Positions 54,343 through 62,688 of a stretch of DNA of 64,000 bases are shown here, piece by piece. Each line of letters starts with the position of its first letter. The stretch's first letter is position 1. The notes below the pieces were generated by a model that saw nothing but the letters and a program-made list of their open reading frames with translations, was not told the origin of the DNA and searched no databases. The position numbers were made by a program, and so were the translations under genes. The stretch comes from Microvirga sp052115485 (GTDB lineage: Bacteria; Pseudomonadota; Alphaproteobacteria; Rhizobiales; Beijerinckiaceae): the NCBI RefSeq assembly GCF_052115485.1, contig NZ_JBFRGU010000003.1, forward strand, positions 248,001-312,000, given 5' to 3'.

Positions 54343-57300
54343 ATGAGCTATGCTCTCACAATCGCGGCAGGTCCTAATGGTGCACAGGGAACGGGTACGA
54401 ACGGGCCGTACTTGGTGCTGTTTGACGAGAACATCGGCGATGCCACAGTCATTGGCGAAATCACCGGCTTTGACTCCACGCCAAGCAATGTGACTTTCCA
54501 TACGAATTCGTCCGGCGTTCTGCAGAATATGGGGGGACGTTACTCCATTATCAGCCAAATCGACGGCGGTGGGGTCAAGCACTGGTACCTTGTTGTAACG
54601 GGAGGGATGGGCGGCGCGGCCAGCGCCAACTTCAACTATGAAGGAACGCGAAACCATACGATCTGGATCGATGCCCTCGACGGCTCGGGCGGTCTGATTG
54701 GCGAAGGCAACTACACCGTCACCATGCGGAACCTCAATGAGGCTCCGACCACCATCAATTTTGGAGCTCAAGCAACCATCACCGCGGGGCAGGCTCCAAC
54801 TGATCCAAATGTGATCAAGGCCACATGGGCGGGCGATCCTGATACTCCGACCAATTTCCGGACCAACGGCTATGGCTTCCTTCTGAGCAACGGTAACGTG
54901 GTCACCACGGATGGAGGCTTCTCTATCGATGCCAACGGCCAGATCACAACAAATGCTAACTTCGCCACGGCTGAAGTAGCCGGGATCAGAAGCCTTCAGG
55001 TCGTCACCTATGTGATCAACAACGGAGTTCCTGACACGACTGTCAGGACCGTTGTGCAGAAGGATATCACGATCTCGGCAGTCCAGACCACACCTCCTTC
55101 GTTTACAGCGACGACGACGACGGTTCCTGCGGAATCGACTGGTACGACGTATGCGACGCCGTTCAACGGCAATCTGTCGGTGAGCTACGGCAACGACACG
55201 GATCAGTTGACGGTTGAGGTGACGTTTGCGACGGCGAACGGTGCGATGCAGAACGGAACGGACGTGGGCAGCGGCGGCTCGCGCCTCTACACGTTCACGG
55301 GTACGAAGAGCGCGGTGAACACCTGGCTTGCGGGTCTGCAGTTCAACCCGACGGACTCGTATACGGGGACGGGTCAGAACACCAACTTCACGGTGACGGT
55401 GAAGCCGCAGGGCGCGTCGGCGTGGTCTGCGACGAGCACGGCGATCACGGTTGCGGCGGACATCAACGACAACGCGGCGATCACGGCGGGCGAAGTTGAT
55501 CAGGCGGTGTCGGTGGGTTCGGCGATCAATCCGTTCGACGGCATTGCGCTGACTGACGAGGAGAACGACGACATCACGCTGACGGTGACGTTTGCGGCGG
55601 GCGGCGGCACGTGGGGNGGCCTGACGAGCACCGGCGGCGTGACGGTGACCAACAACTCGGGGACGGGTTCGATCACGTTCGTGGGCAAGGCCGCGCTGGT
55701 GACGGCGTTCCTGGACAACGTGACCTTCACGGCGACGGCTGCGGGGACGAAGACGTTCTCGTACACGGTTGTGGACCAGCACACGGCGGCGGGCCAGCAC
55801 ACGACGGCGGTGTCGGGAACGCCCTTCACGGTGACGGCGACCAACAATCCTCCGACGATCTTGGCTCCGACGATCGTGGGCTCGGGCTCGAACGGCACGG
55901 GCGCGGATGCGGGCAAGATCGTGTTCAACGAGGATGCCGGAGCGGTGCAGATCTTCGACGTGGACGCGACGGACACTGATGGCACCATCGCGAGCTATGC
56001 AATCTCGGGCACGTATCCGGCCGGCGCGTTCTCGATTGATGCGAACGGCACGGTGTCGGTGAACACGGCGGCTCTGGGCAACACTACGGCCGACAGGCCC
56101 TTCACCCTGACGATCACGGCAACCGACAACGGGGGCGCTACGGGAACGCGCACCGTCGACGTGGTAGTCAAGAACAACGTCGTCGACAACGACGCACCTG
56201 TTCTTGGCAATGTTCCTGCAGGCCCGACAACGGTCACCACCATCACGGATCTTCAGACAACCAAACCGTTTGAGACTGTCACGATCACTGATGACAGTGC
56301 TTCCGTGACGGTCCTGGTATGGCTGGATGATCCGTCGGAAGGTGCGCTCGCGGGCACGGGCTTTGCCTGGGACAATGCTCTGAATGCCTATAAGTTCGTC
56401 GGTTCTCCTACCAATGCACAGGCTGCCATTCAGAGCCTCGTCTTCACGCCGCAGGCTCGCCCGAACGCGGCTGTGGGAGCCGAGCAATCGACGACCTTCA
56501 CGATCTCCGTGTCGGATGGACAACTAGCAACCGTGAACTCCAACATCATCGTGAAGGCTACGGCGGCAAATCGTGCTCCCGTGCTCGTCGCCGATGCTGT
56601 CACGAAGACCATTGCGCATGACCAGAACGTCACGTTGGTGAATCCGTTCAGCGCAGTCGGTATTACGGAAACGAATGCCAACGATGACGTGACGTTGACG
56701 ATCACCCTTGATGATGACGCCAAGGGTGTCCTGTCGAACCTGAGCGGCTTCACCTATGACACGAACAACCATTGGTATACGTTTACCGGAAACGCGGTTG
56801 CTGCCCAGGCTGCCATTCAGGCGCTTCGGTACAATCCGCGTGATCGCGCAGGAACAACCGTCAGCGAAACGACGACCTTCACCATAACGGTGAAGGACGA
56901 GCAGAACGCAACAGTGACGAGCTCCAACATTAAGGTGGAATCAACTCCGACGGTTGTCCCCAACAATGCTCCGACCGGCCTGTCGCTGAGCAATGCTTCC
57001 GTCCTGGAGTACACTCTGCCGGGTGCGGAGATCGGCACATTCAACGCAACTGACGCGAACAATGATGCTCTCACCTACTCGCTCCTCGACAATGCGGGCG
57101 GTCGTTTCGCCATCACGGGCAACAAGCTCGTACTGGCGGGACCCGGCGTCAACTTCGAAGAAGCCGCGTCTCACCAGATCAAGGTGCAGGTCAGCGACGG
57201 CCACGGTGGCGTGATCGATCAGGTCTTCACCATCGGCGTCGGCGATCAGCTCACCCTGAACAAGCGCGGCACGAAGAAGCTCGACAAGATGAGCGGCTCC

Positions 57301-58059
57301 ACCTTCGACGACATCCTCAAGGGCGGTCCTGGCAACGTCAAGGACGTCATCAAGGGGTTGGCCGGCGACGATAAGCTCTATGGCGAGGGCGGCAACGACT
57401 CGATCTTGGGCGGCGACGGCATCGACAGCCTGTATGGCGGCAAGGGCAACGACACCCTGAAAGGCGAGGCCGGAAAGGATCTCCTGAAGGGCGAGGCTGG
57501 CGACGACAAGATGTATGGCGGCCTCGGCAACGACGTCCTCTATGGCGGCGCTGGCAACGATCTCCTGAAGGGCGATGCCGACGACGACGTTTTGTACGGC
57601 GATGCCGGCGACGACAAGATGTATGGCGGCCTCGGCAACGACAAGCTCTATGGCGGCGCTGGCAACGATTTCCTGAAGGGCGATGCCGGCGACGATGTTC
57701 TGTACGGCGATGCCGGCAACGACAAGCTCTATGGCGGCGCGGGGAACGACACCTTCGTCTTCAATAAAAAGACCAACAAGGATACGAATTTCGACCAGAT
57801 CTTTGACTTCAAGTCAGGTCAGGATAAGCTTTTCCTCGACAATGCTGTGTTCAAGAAGCTTGGAACGACCGGTACGTTCGATGCACCTGTGAAGCTTGAT
57901 GCCACCATGTTCACGACGAACAAGGCCAAGGACAAGAACGACTACCTGGTTTACAAGGGTGGCGTGCTTTACTACGACGCCAATGGTTCCGGTAAAGGCG
58001 GTGAGGTCGAGATCGTGAAGATCAAGGGGCTGAAAGCCGCCGACATCTGGATCATCTAA
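54343..58059 (+). CDS. Second RTX/cadherin-like surface protein (1238 aa)
   Basis: This paralogue-like neighbour of the giant adhesin has no Sec signal. Residues 1-245 hold two cadherin-like domains, the second related to a domain near the giant protein's C-terminus (APTxxNxGxxATI...LLSNGxxxxxxxxFxIDAxG). Residues ~250-880 hold four copies of the PFxG module plus one plain cadherin-like domain. Residues ~985-1145 hold regular RTX nonapeptides (GGAGNDLLKGDADDDVLYG). The C-terminal ~95 residues are the likely type I secretion signal, ending in ADIWII. The ATG follows AGGAG at eight bases. One ambiguous base at 55617 leaves one residue undetermined. Calcium-dependent surface function is inferred. 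Confidence 0.9.
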   Translation: MSYALTIAAGPNGAQGTGTNGPYLVLFDENIGDATVIGEITGFDSTPSNVTFHTNSSGVLQNMGGRYSIISQIDGGGVKHWYLVVTGGMGGAASANFNYEGTRNHTIWIDALDGSGGLIGEGNYTVTMRNLNEAPTTINFGAQATITAGQAPTDPNVIKATWAGDPDTPTNFRTNGYGFLLSNGNVVTTDGGFSIDANGQITTNANFATAEVAGIRSLQVVTYVINNGVPDTTVRTVVQKDITISAVQTTPPSFTATTTTVPAESTGTTYATPFNGNLSVSYGNDTDQLTVEVTFATANGAMQNGTDVGSGGSRLYTFTGTKSAVNTWLAGLQFNPTDSYTGTGQNTNFTVTVKPQGASAWSATSTAITVAADINDNAAITAGEVDQAVSVGSAINPFDGIALTDEENDDITLTVTFAAGGGTWXGLTSTGGVTVTNNSGTGSITFVGKAALVTAFLDNVTFTATAAGTKTFSYTVVDQHTAAGQHTTAVSGTPFTVTATNNPPTILAPTIVGSGSNGTGADAGKIVFNEDAGAVQIFDVDATDTDGTIASYAISGTYPAGAFSIDANGTVSVNTAALGNTTADRPFTLTITATDNGGATGTRTVDVVVKNNVVDNDAPVLGNVPAGPTTVTTITDLQTTKPFETVTITDDSASVTVLVWLDDPSEGALAGTGFAWDNALNAYKFVGSPTNAQAAIQSLVFTPQARPNAAVGAEQSTTFTISVSDGQLATVNSNIIVKATAANRAPVLVADAVTKTIAHDQNVTLVNPFSAVGITETNANDDVTLTITLDDDAKGVLSNLSGFTYDTNNHWYTFTGNAVAAQAAIQALRYNPRDRAGTTVSETTTFTITVKDEQNATVTSSNIKVESTPTVVPNNAPTGLSLSNASVLEYTLPGAEIGTFNATDANNDALTYSLLDNAGGRFAITGNKLVLAGPGVNFEEAASHQIKVQVSDGHGGVIDQVFTIGVGDQLTLNKRGTKKLDKMSGSTFDDILKGGPGNVKDVIKGLAGDDKLYGEGGNDSILGGDGIDSLYGGKGNDTLKGEAGKDLLKGEAGDDKMYGGLGNDVLYGGAGNDLLKGDADDDVLYGDAGDDKMYGGLGNDKLYGGAGNDFLKGDAGDDVLYGDAGNDKLYGGAGNDTFVFNKKTNKDTNFDQIFDFKSGQDKLFLDNAVFKKLGTTGTFDAPVKLDATMFTTNKAKDKNDYLVYKGGVLYYDANGSGKGGEVEIVKIKGLKAADIWII
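55617..55617. other. Ambiguous base (N) in the second adhesin gene
   Basis: The only N in the window sits in a G-rich run (GTGGGGNGGC) inside a module with strongly biased codons. It leaves codon 425 or so unresolved without breaking the frame. Collapsed repeats or uneven base calling are the likely reasons. Confidence 0.95.
57505..57750 (+). repeat. 108-bp tandem RTX repeats
   Basis: GACAAGATGTATGGCGGCCT recurs at 57505 and 57613 (108 bp, four nonapeptides), and a third partial unit starts with GACAAGCTCTATGGCGGCG at 57721. DNA identity between units is high, which suggests recent duplication and a locus prone to length changes. Confidence 0.85.
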
Positions 58060-58081
58060 CGAGTCGCTCGGCTTTGATGGT

Positions 58082-58117
58082 AACCCCGGCAGGAAAACCT
58101 GTCGGGGTTATTTCGTT
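58082..58117 (+). terminator. Terminator of the second adhesin gene
   Basis: AACCCCGGCAGG-AAAA-CCTGTCGGGGTT is a 12-bp stem with one G-T pair and a 4-base loop, followed by ATTTCGTTGTT. It lies 22 bases after the stop codon. Confidence 0.85.
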
Positions 58118-58437
58118 GTTCCGACAACCGGTAATCGGCTTGGGATATATCTCAAGGAAGTAAGTCATCCCGTGGCTTGGTGCGCTCGGAGTGCATACAG
58201 CCAAAAGACTCGTCCATGGCATTACGCAAATGGACGAAGGAGGTGATCGAAAATTGTTCTCACGCAAGTGAAATCAGCTCTTTTCTTCGCTCGCTCTTAC
58301 TTTCATGACGAACCGGATCCCCGTCGCCGGAAATGCCTCGTGAGAGCCATGCGATGCCTTCTATAGCGGTTTGGGGTTGAACGGGATCGGGAAGATCGGA
58401 CTCGATGGCGGTCAGGGGCGTGAGCACAGAGGCTCGC
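58118..58437. other. Gene-free stretch between adhesin terminator and IS remnant
   Basis: About 320 bases hold only short, unconvincing open frames. The last part (from roughly 58360, GCGGTTTGGGGTTGAACGGG) resembles the left end that precedes IS630-type transposases. I could not define terminal repeats or a target duplication. Confidence 0.4.
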
Positions 58438-58960
58438 CATGACCGCACCGTTGTCCCAGGACCTGCGCCGGCGCATCGTCCGTGCTGTTGAGAAGGGCAG
58501 CTGATCCGTCACGCTGCCGCTCGTTACGAGGTCAGCCCCTCAACCGCCGTGAAGCTCATGCGGCGTCTACGCGAGACCGGCTCGGTCAGGCCGGATCGGA
58601 TTGGTGGCCATTGTCGCCCGGTGCTCGAGTCGCATCAGGATCTGCTCCGATCCCTGGTGGAGGCCAAGTCCAGCATTGCGCTCTCCGAGATCCAAGCCGA
58701 ACTGCGCACCCGTGGGATCAAGGTGCGCCCTCTCGACCATTCACCTGATGCTCAAGCGCATGGACCTGACGCACAAAAAAGGCACTCCGGGCGGCTGAGC
58801 AGGACAGGCCGGATGTCGCTCGGGCGCGTCGGCGCTTTCGCGTGTGGCAGCGCTTCATAGACGCGAACCGCTTTGTCTTCCTGGACGAGACCGGGACTGC
58901 CGCCAACAAGACCCGGCGCTACGGCAGGGCACTGCGCGGGCAGCGGTGTAATCTGAATCA
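58438..58960 (+). pseudogene. IS630-type transposase remnant 1 (frameshifted, truncated)
   Basis: Translation shows MTAPLSQDLRRRIVRAVEKG, then a frameshift into RHAAARYEVSPSTAVKLMRR and TGSVRPDRIGGHCRPVLE, the helix-turn-helix part. Another shift follows near 58735. The catalytic-domain start VWQRFIDANRFVFLDETGTA is readable in a third frame, with DET as the first catalytic acid. Similarity stops at about 58950, so the later catalytic residues are lost. The element is dead and lies 380 bases after the second adhesin gene. Confidence 0.85.
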
Positions 58961-59023
58961 TTGATTTTCGGGATTAGATGGAATCTTGCGATATTGGCCA
59001 GGCGGGCGAGGTCCGGGCTGATA

Positions 59024-59254
59024 TCAGGCGGGGCTTGAGGATGGAGGATCAAAGATCAGGCGCTCCCGCTCGCGCATACTGAAGCGATGGACGGCGGATT
59101 TTGAAGGCGCACAGTCCTTTCCCGAATTTTCCAAGCACTCCTGCGCAATCGTCTGATTATAGGCATTTGCCTTCAGGCGTTCGCGGACGAAAGCGGCCAC
59201 TTCGGGATCTTGGTCGATGCGGCTAGATCGTTTTCTCTGTTGATTAAATCGCAC
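59024..59254 (-). CDS. Possible Mu gp27-like (DUF3486) fragment
   Basis: This is a 76-aa frame from a GTG start, between two IS remnants. RSSRIDQDPEVAAFVRERL and PSKSAVHRFSMRERERL resemble the start of DUF3486 proteins (phage Mu gp27), in which a short helix-turn-helix ends in SKSAIHRYG-like sequence. It is much shorter than full gp27, so it would be a fragment. Chance resemblance cannot be excluded, and the fit is from memory only. Confidence 0.3.
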   Translation of the reverse strand: MRFNQQRKRSSRIDQDPEVAAFVRERLKANAYNQTIAQECLENSGKDCAPSKSAVHRFSMRERERLIFDPPSSSPA

Positions 59255-59316
59255 TGGGAATTCACGGGGATTTTGAAGCGTGATTCAAGATGTGTGCTGG
59301 CTGAAGGCCAGCATGC

Positions 59317-60150
59317 ATGGTCCGACCGTATTCGAATGATCTTCGTCAACGGGCTGTCAGAGCGCTTGAGGGTGGCGAGGGCTGTCGTGTTGTTGCGTCG
59401 CGGTTTGAGGTCGCTGTGTCGTCGGTGGTCAAGTGGTACCAGAGGTATCAGGCGGTGGGGAGCGTGTCCCCCGGACAAGATGGGCGGGCATCGGCGCCGG
59501 GTGCTTGAGCCTCATCGGGCCTTTATCGTCGAGCGGATCGAGCAGGTCCCGCATCTGAGCTTGCATAGGCTTAAGGACGATGGCCGGGCTTGGCGTCAAA
59601 GTCTCGCATAATGCGATCTGGGGAGTTTTTCCGGCGGAAGGGGGCTCAGTTTCAAAAAACACTGTTCGCTCTTGAGTAGGCGAGGGCCGATATCGCCCGC
59701 CGGCGCAAGCGCTGGAAGAGCTGGCAGTCTCGCCTGGATCCCGCACGGCTGGTATTCATCGACGAGACCTGGATCAAGACCAACATGGCCCCAGCTGCGG
59801 GGCTGCGCGGGCCGCAAGGGTCAGCGGCTGCGCGGCTTTGCGCCCCACTCATTGGCGCACCATGATCTTCCCCGGCGCGCTACGCTGCGACCAACTTACT
59901 GCGCATGCGTGTTTGACGGGTCCATCAACAACGGCCAGGGCTTCCTCACCTATGTCCAGCAGCAACTGGTGCCGGTTCTGAAGGAGGGCGACATCGTCAT
60001 CATGGACAATCTCGCAGTCACAAGTCGGCCGCCTCCGTGAAGCCATCGAAGCCGCTGGTGCAAGGCTCTGGTTCCTGCCGCCCTATCGCCCGACCTCAAT
60101 CCCATCGAACAGGTCTTCGCCAAGATCAAGCATGGGATGAGACAGGAGCG
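59317..60150 (+). pseudogene. IS630-type transposase remnant 2 (multiple frameshifts)
   Basis: The start MVRPYSNDLRQRAVRALEGG with a helix-turn-helix (RFEVAVSSVVKWYQRY) is clear. A frameshift near 59475 leads to GHRRRVLEPHRAFIVERIEQ. Later pieces in changing frames give LDPARLVFIDETWIKTNMAP (first catalytic acid), GFLTYVQQQLVPVLKEGDIV and IMDNLAVTS (second), and ARLWFLPPYRPDLNPIEQVF (third). So the whole length is traceable, but at least four frameshifts inactivate it. It is distinct from remnant 1. Its end abuts the 3' end of the minus-strand XRE regulator gene. Confidence 0.88.
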
Positions 60151-60161
60151 AGTTGTGCCGA

Positions 60162-60779
60162 TCAATCCATCACGGCGGCTTTGAGGATACAGACCATCGT
60201 TGCGCGCCCGGGCATGTTGCCGACGCAGCGCACGATATGCCGCCGGTCGCAGCGATAACGCAGGGTCTCACCGGCCTTCGCCTGATGGGTCACATCGCCT
60301 ATCTGAACCTCGAACTCACCTTCCAGGACGGAAAGGCATTCCACCGAGCCGCGCTGATGTCCGTCGGAATCGAGCTCGCCGCCGGGTTCCGATTGGACGT
60401 CGTACCATTGCAGCCATTCGATGGTCTTGATCCAGCCCACGATGGCGAGACGCATCTTGCCGTCGTCCGAGACGAGGATCGGAGTGTCGGCCTTGGAGGA
60501 TTTTTCGATGAAGGGCTCTTCGTCGCTGGTCGCGAGCACGCGCTCGATGGATACGTCCAACGCCTGGCTCAGGCGCCAAATGGTGGCGAGCGTCGGGTTC
60601 GTCTCGTTTCGCTCGATCTGGCTGATGATCGACTTGGCGACGCCCGATTGTTCGGCGAGTTCCGAGAGGGAGAGGTTATAGGCCTTGCGCAGACGTTGGA
60701 TCGTCTTGCCCATGTGACCGGAGATGACCTGCGCACCCATATCCAGGTCGCGGTTTCGCTCTTTGCCTTCGACGCCCAT
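60162..60779 (-). CDS. XRE family regulator with cupin domain
   Basis: This is a ~205-aa protein. A lambda-repressor-like helix-turn-helix covers residues about 24-78 (IQRLRKAYNLSLSELAEQSG, VAKSIISQIERNETNP). A cupin_2 domain covers about 120-200 (GSVECLSVLEGEFEVQIGD...GETLRYRCDRRHIVRC). Such HTH-cupin regulators often sense small metabolites and control the neighbouring transporter gene. Here the EamA transporter gene lies upstream on the same strand, 121 bases away, so the pair is probably an operon. The ATG at 60779 is preferred to the GTG at 60791. The 3' end abuts IS remnant 2 but the domain appears intact. Confidence 0.85.
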   Translation of the reverse strand: MGVEGKERNRDLDMGAQVISGHMGKTIQRLRKAYNLSLSELAEQSGVAKSIISQIERNETNPTLATIWRLSQALDVSIERVLATSDEEPFIEKSSKADTPILVSDDGKMRLAIVGWIKTIEWLQWYDVQSEPGGELDSDGHQRGSVECLSVLEGEFEVQIGDVTHQAKAGETLRYRCDRRHIVRCVGNMPGRATMVCILKAAVMD

Positions 60780-60900
60780 GATGCAATTCACCTTCGTCCG
60801 AAATTCCGAACGTTCGTTTCATAAAACGGTTTTGGGGGAGAAGCGGGGTCCGGTCAAGGGTCGCTGATGCGGCAAGAAGCCGGAGAGTGCCGCCTCTCGC

Positions 60901-61875
60901 TCAGCCGCCCCCCGGACGCCGCGAGCCAGCTGCCAGTTCAGCCGAACGCATCAATCCCAGATGATGCTCCCGCCAGACGACGAAAAGGCCTGCTCCGGCC
61001 ACGATAATGCCGCCGATCACGACGGTTTGTTCGGGCAGATCGCCGAACATGAACCAGCTGAAAATGACGGCCCAGATCATTGTCGTATATTCGAAAGGGG
61101 CGATGATGGCCGTGTCGGCGTGGCGGTAGCTCTGGGTCAGAAGGATTTGGCCGATGCCACCGAGAATGCCGATGAGAACGAACAGAAGAAAATCCTGCAG
61201 CGGCGGCATGTTCCAGCCGAAGACGATGGTGCAAAGACCGAGTCCGGACGAGAGAAGAAAGAAATAGAAGACGATGGCCCCCGTCTTCTCGGTCTTGGTC
61301 AGCCGGCGCACTTGGATCGTGGCAGCGGCCGAGCACAAAGCGCCGAGCAAGGCGAGGGCAGCGCCAAGGGTAGGGCCTACCCCCATGGCGCCCGTAAAAA
61401 TCTTGGGGTTGAGATAGGGCGAGAGCATGATGAGAACGCCGACGAAACCGATAGCGACCGCCGTCCAGCGATGACCGCGAACTGTCTCCTTCAGGATGAT
61501 CGCGGCGAGGACCACCGCGAGAAGCGGTGATGCATAGCCGATGGCGATGGAATCGTGCAGAGGCAGATAGGCGAGCGCGGCAAAGCCTAGACCCATGCCG
61601 CAGGTGCCAATAAAGCCGCGCAGAAAATGGCCTGTCACATTTTTCGTTCGCACCGCGTTGATCAGATCGCCCTGCCAGCCCAGCCAGACGATGAGAGGGA
61701 TCATCGCGAAGGCCGAGCGAAAAAAGACCATCTGCCCCGTTGGATAGCGATCGCTGACGATCTTCAACCCCGCCGACATCATCGTGAAGGCAAGAGCGGA
61801 TAGGACTTTAAGGATGATTCCGAGAACAGGTTTCACGAAAAGAAGCCAAGCAACACAGGCAGCGCACACAATCAC
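60901..61875 (-). CDS. EamA/DMT superfamily transporter
   Basis: This is a ~324-aa inner-membrane protein with ten predicted helices in two EamA halves. The first begins LGIILKVLSALAFTMMSAGL and the second follows the short loop at about residue 165. FEYTTMIWAVIFSWFMFGDLP in the second half matches RhaT/RarD-like exporters. The substrate is not known; the downstream HTH-cupin regulator suggests metabolite-dependent control. The start is uncertain: GTG at 61875 or GTG at 61836, and neither has a strong ribosome site. It differs in sequence from the EamA gene at 23.3 kb. Confidence 0.85.
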   Translation of the reverse strand: MIVCAACVAWLLFVKPVLGIILKVLSALAFTMMSAGLKIVSDRYPTGQMVFFRSAFAMIPLIVWLGWQGDLINAVRTKNVTGHFLRGFIGTCGMGLGFAALAYLPLHDSIAIGYASPLLAVVLAAIILKETVRGHRWTAVAIGFVGVLIMLSPYLNPKIFTGAMGVGPTLGAALALLGALCSAAATIQVRRLTKTEKTGAIVFYFFLLSSGLGLCTIVFGWNMPPLQDFLLFVLIGILGGIGQILLTQSYRHADTAIIAPFEYTTMIWAVIFSWFMFGDLPEQTVVIGGIIVAGAGLFVVWREHHLGLMRSAELAAGSRRPGGG

Positions 61876-61945
61876 GCCAGATTGATTCCGGGAAGATCAT
61901 CTGTCCGATGAAAGCTCTGCATGTATTGCATGCACCTTCTGCACA

Positions 61946-62545
61946 TTAGTGAGGCAGGCCGGCCGAACCGAAACGGGGGAAGGTGTGGTGCTGAGCGGTA
62001 ACATCGTTGCCGCAAGTTGGGTCCTGCAGTTCCTGGGTTTCCTCGGTGGAAATCATCGCATTGATGCGGGTCTCCAGGTAGCGCAATGTCTCGATGATGC
62101 GATCGATTCGGCGGATGGCTCCGTCCTGCACATCGCTTGCAGCAGCAATCCGCGTGGTCTGAAAGCGGATATGATCGCCGTCGGTTGCCGGGCTTTCAAG
62201 CTGTGTCGTGGCTTCGCGGATATCCGCGGCGCTGTCCTTGAGCGCTCGCGAAATATGATCGAGCTCATCTTCCTCGCTCGCCGGGGATGATGAAGGGGTC
62301 AGCGCGCTTTTCGTTCGAGCGATGGCAACGGCCATATCCGACAGGTTCTCTCGCGAAACCAAATTCGACTTGAACGAGCCCCCGAGATTGTCGATTGCCC
62401 TCAAAACCGCATCGGTATCGGCATTGCGATTGCGGCGGGCGTATTCCTTCAGGAACCAGCGACCCCGTTCCGTCTCCATGACGGCAGCTTCGATGGCGTC
62501 GTAATCCGAGTGTTTGATGGCGAGGATTGTCTGCTCGTGGGCCAT
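61946..62545 (-). CDS. Hypothetical helical protein
   Basis: This is a 199-aa cytosolic protein with no named family I can assign. It is strongly helical: residues 1-75 (MAHEQTILAIKHSDYDAIEA, FLKEYARRNRNADT), then a Ser/Pro-rich hinge near 95-105, then helices with heptad-like spacing. RIDRIIETLRYLETRINAMI at about 155-175 looks coiled-coil. This layout recalls CheZ-like helical proteins of alphaproteobacteria, but the CheZ active-site region is not visible. AGAAGGACTGTC precedes the ATG at 62545. It is divergent from the MFS gene. Confidence 0.65.
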   Translation of the reverse strand: MAHEQTILAIKHSDYDAIEAAVMETERGRWFLKEYARRNRNADTDAVLRAIDNLGGSFKSNLVSRENLSDMAVAIARTKSALTPSSSPASEEDELDHISRALKDSAADIREATTQLESPATDGDHIRFQTTRIAAASDVQDGAIRRIDRIIETLRYLETRINAMISTEETQELQDPTCGNDVTAQHHTFPRFGSAGLPH

Positions 62546-62688
62546 GACAGTCCTTCTTTGCACGATGCTTGATTCTTTACCCAAGGTTAAGTGGCATGCG
62601 ATCTGGAACGCCCTCAAGAGCTCTGATAAGTTTTCCTGTGATTCCTTGACTGTTCTCTGGGCATTTCCGCCAGAAAGTTTCTCCTATC

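Noticed and set aside
54295..56523. 742-aa minus-strand open frame opposite the second adhesin
   Set aside because: It is Arg/His-rich with no fold or motif and lies antisense to a clear repeat protein; the high GC removes stop codons on the opposite strand.
57360..57760. Regular short tandem repeats that could suggest a CRISPR-like array
   Set aside because: They are in frame, encode GGxGNDxLxG nonapeptides and lack unique spacers, so they are RTX coding repeats.
58052..58448. Short minus-strand frames after the second adhesin
   Set aside because: One overlaps the terminator hairpin and neither has a ribosome site or recognisable sequence.
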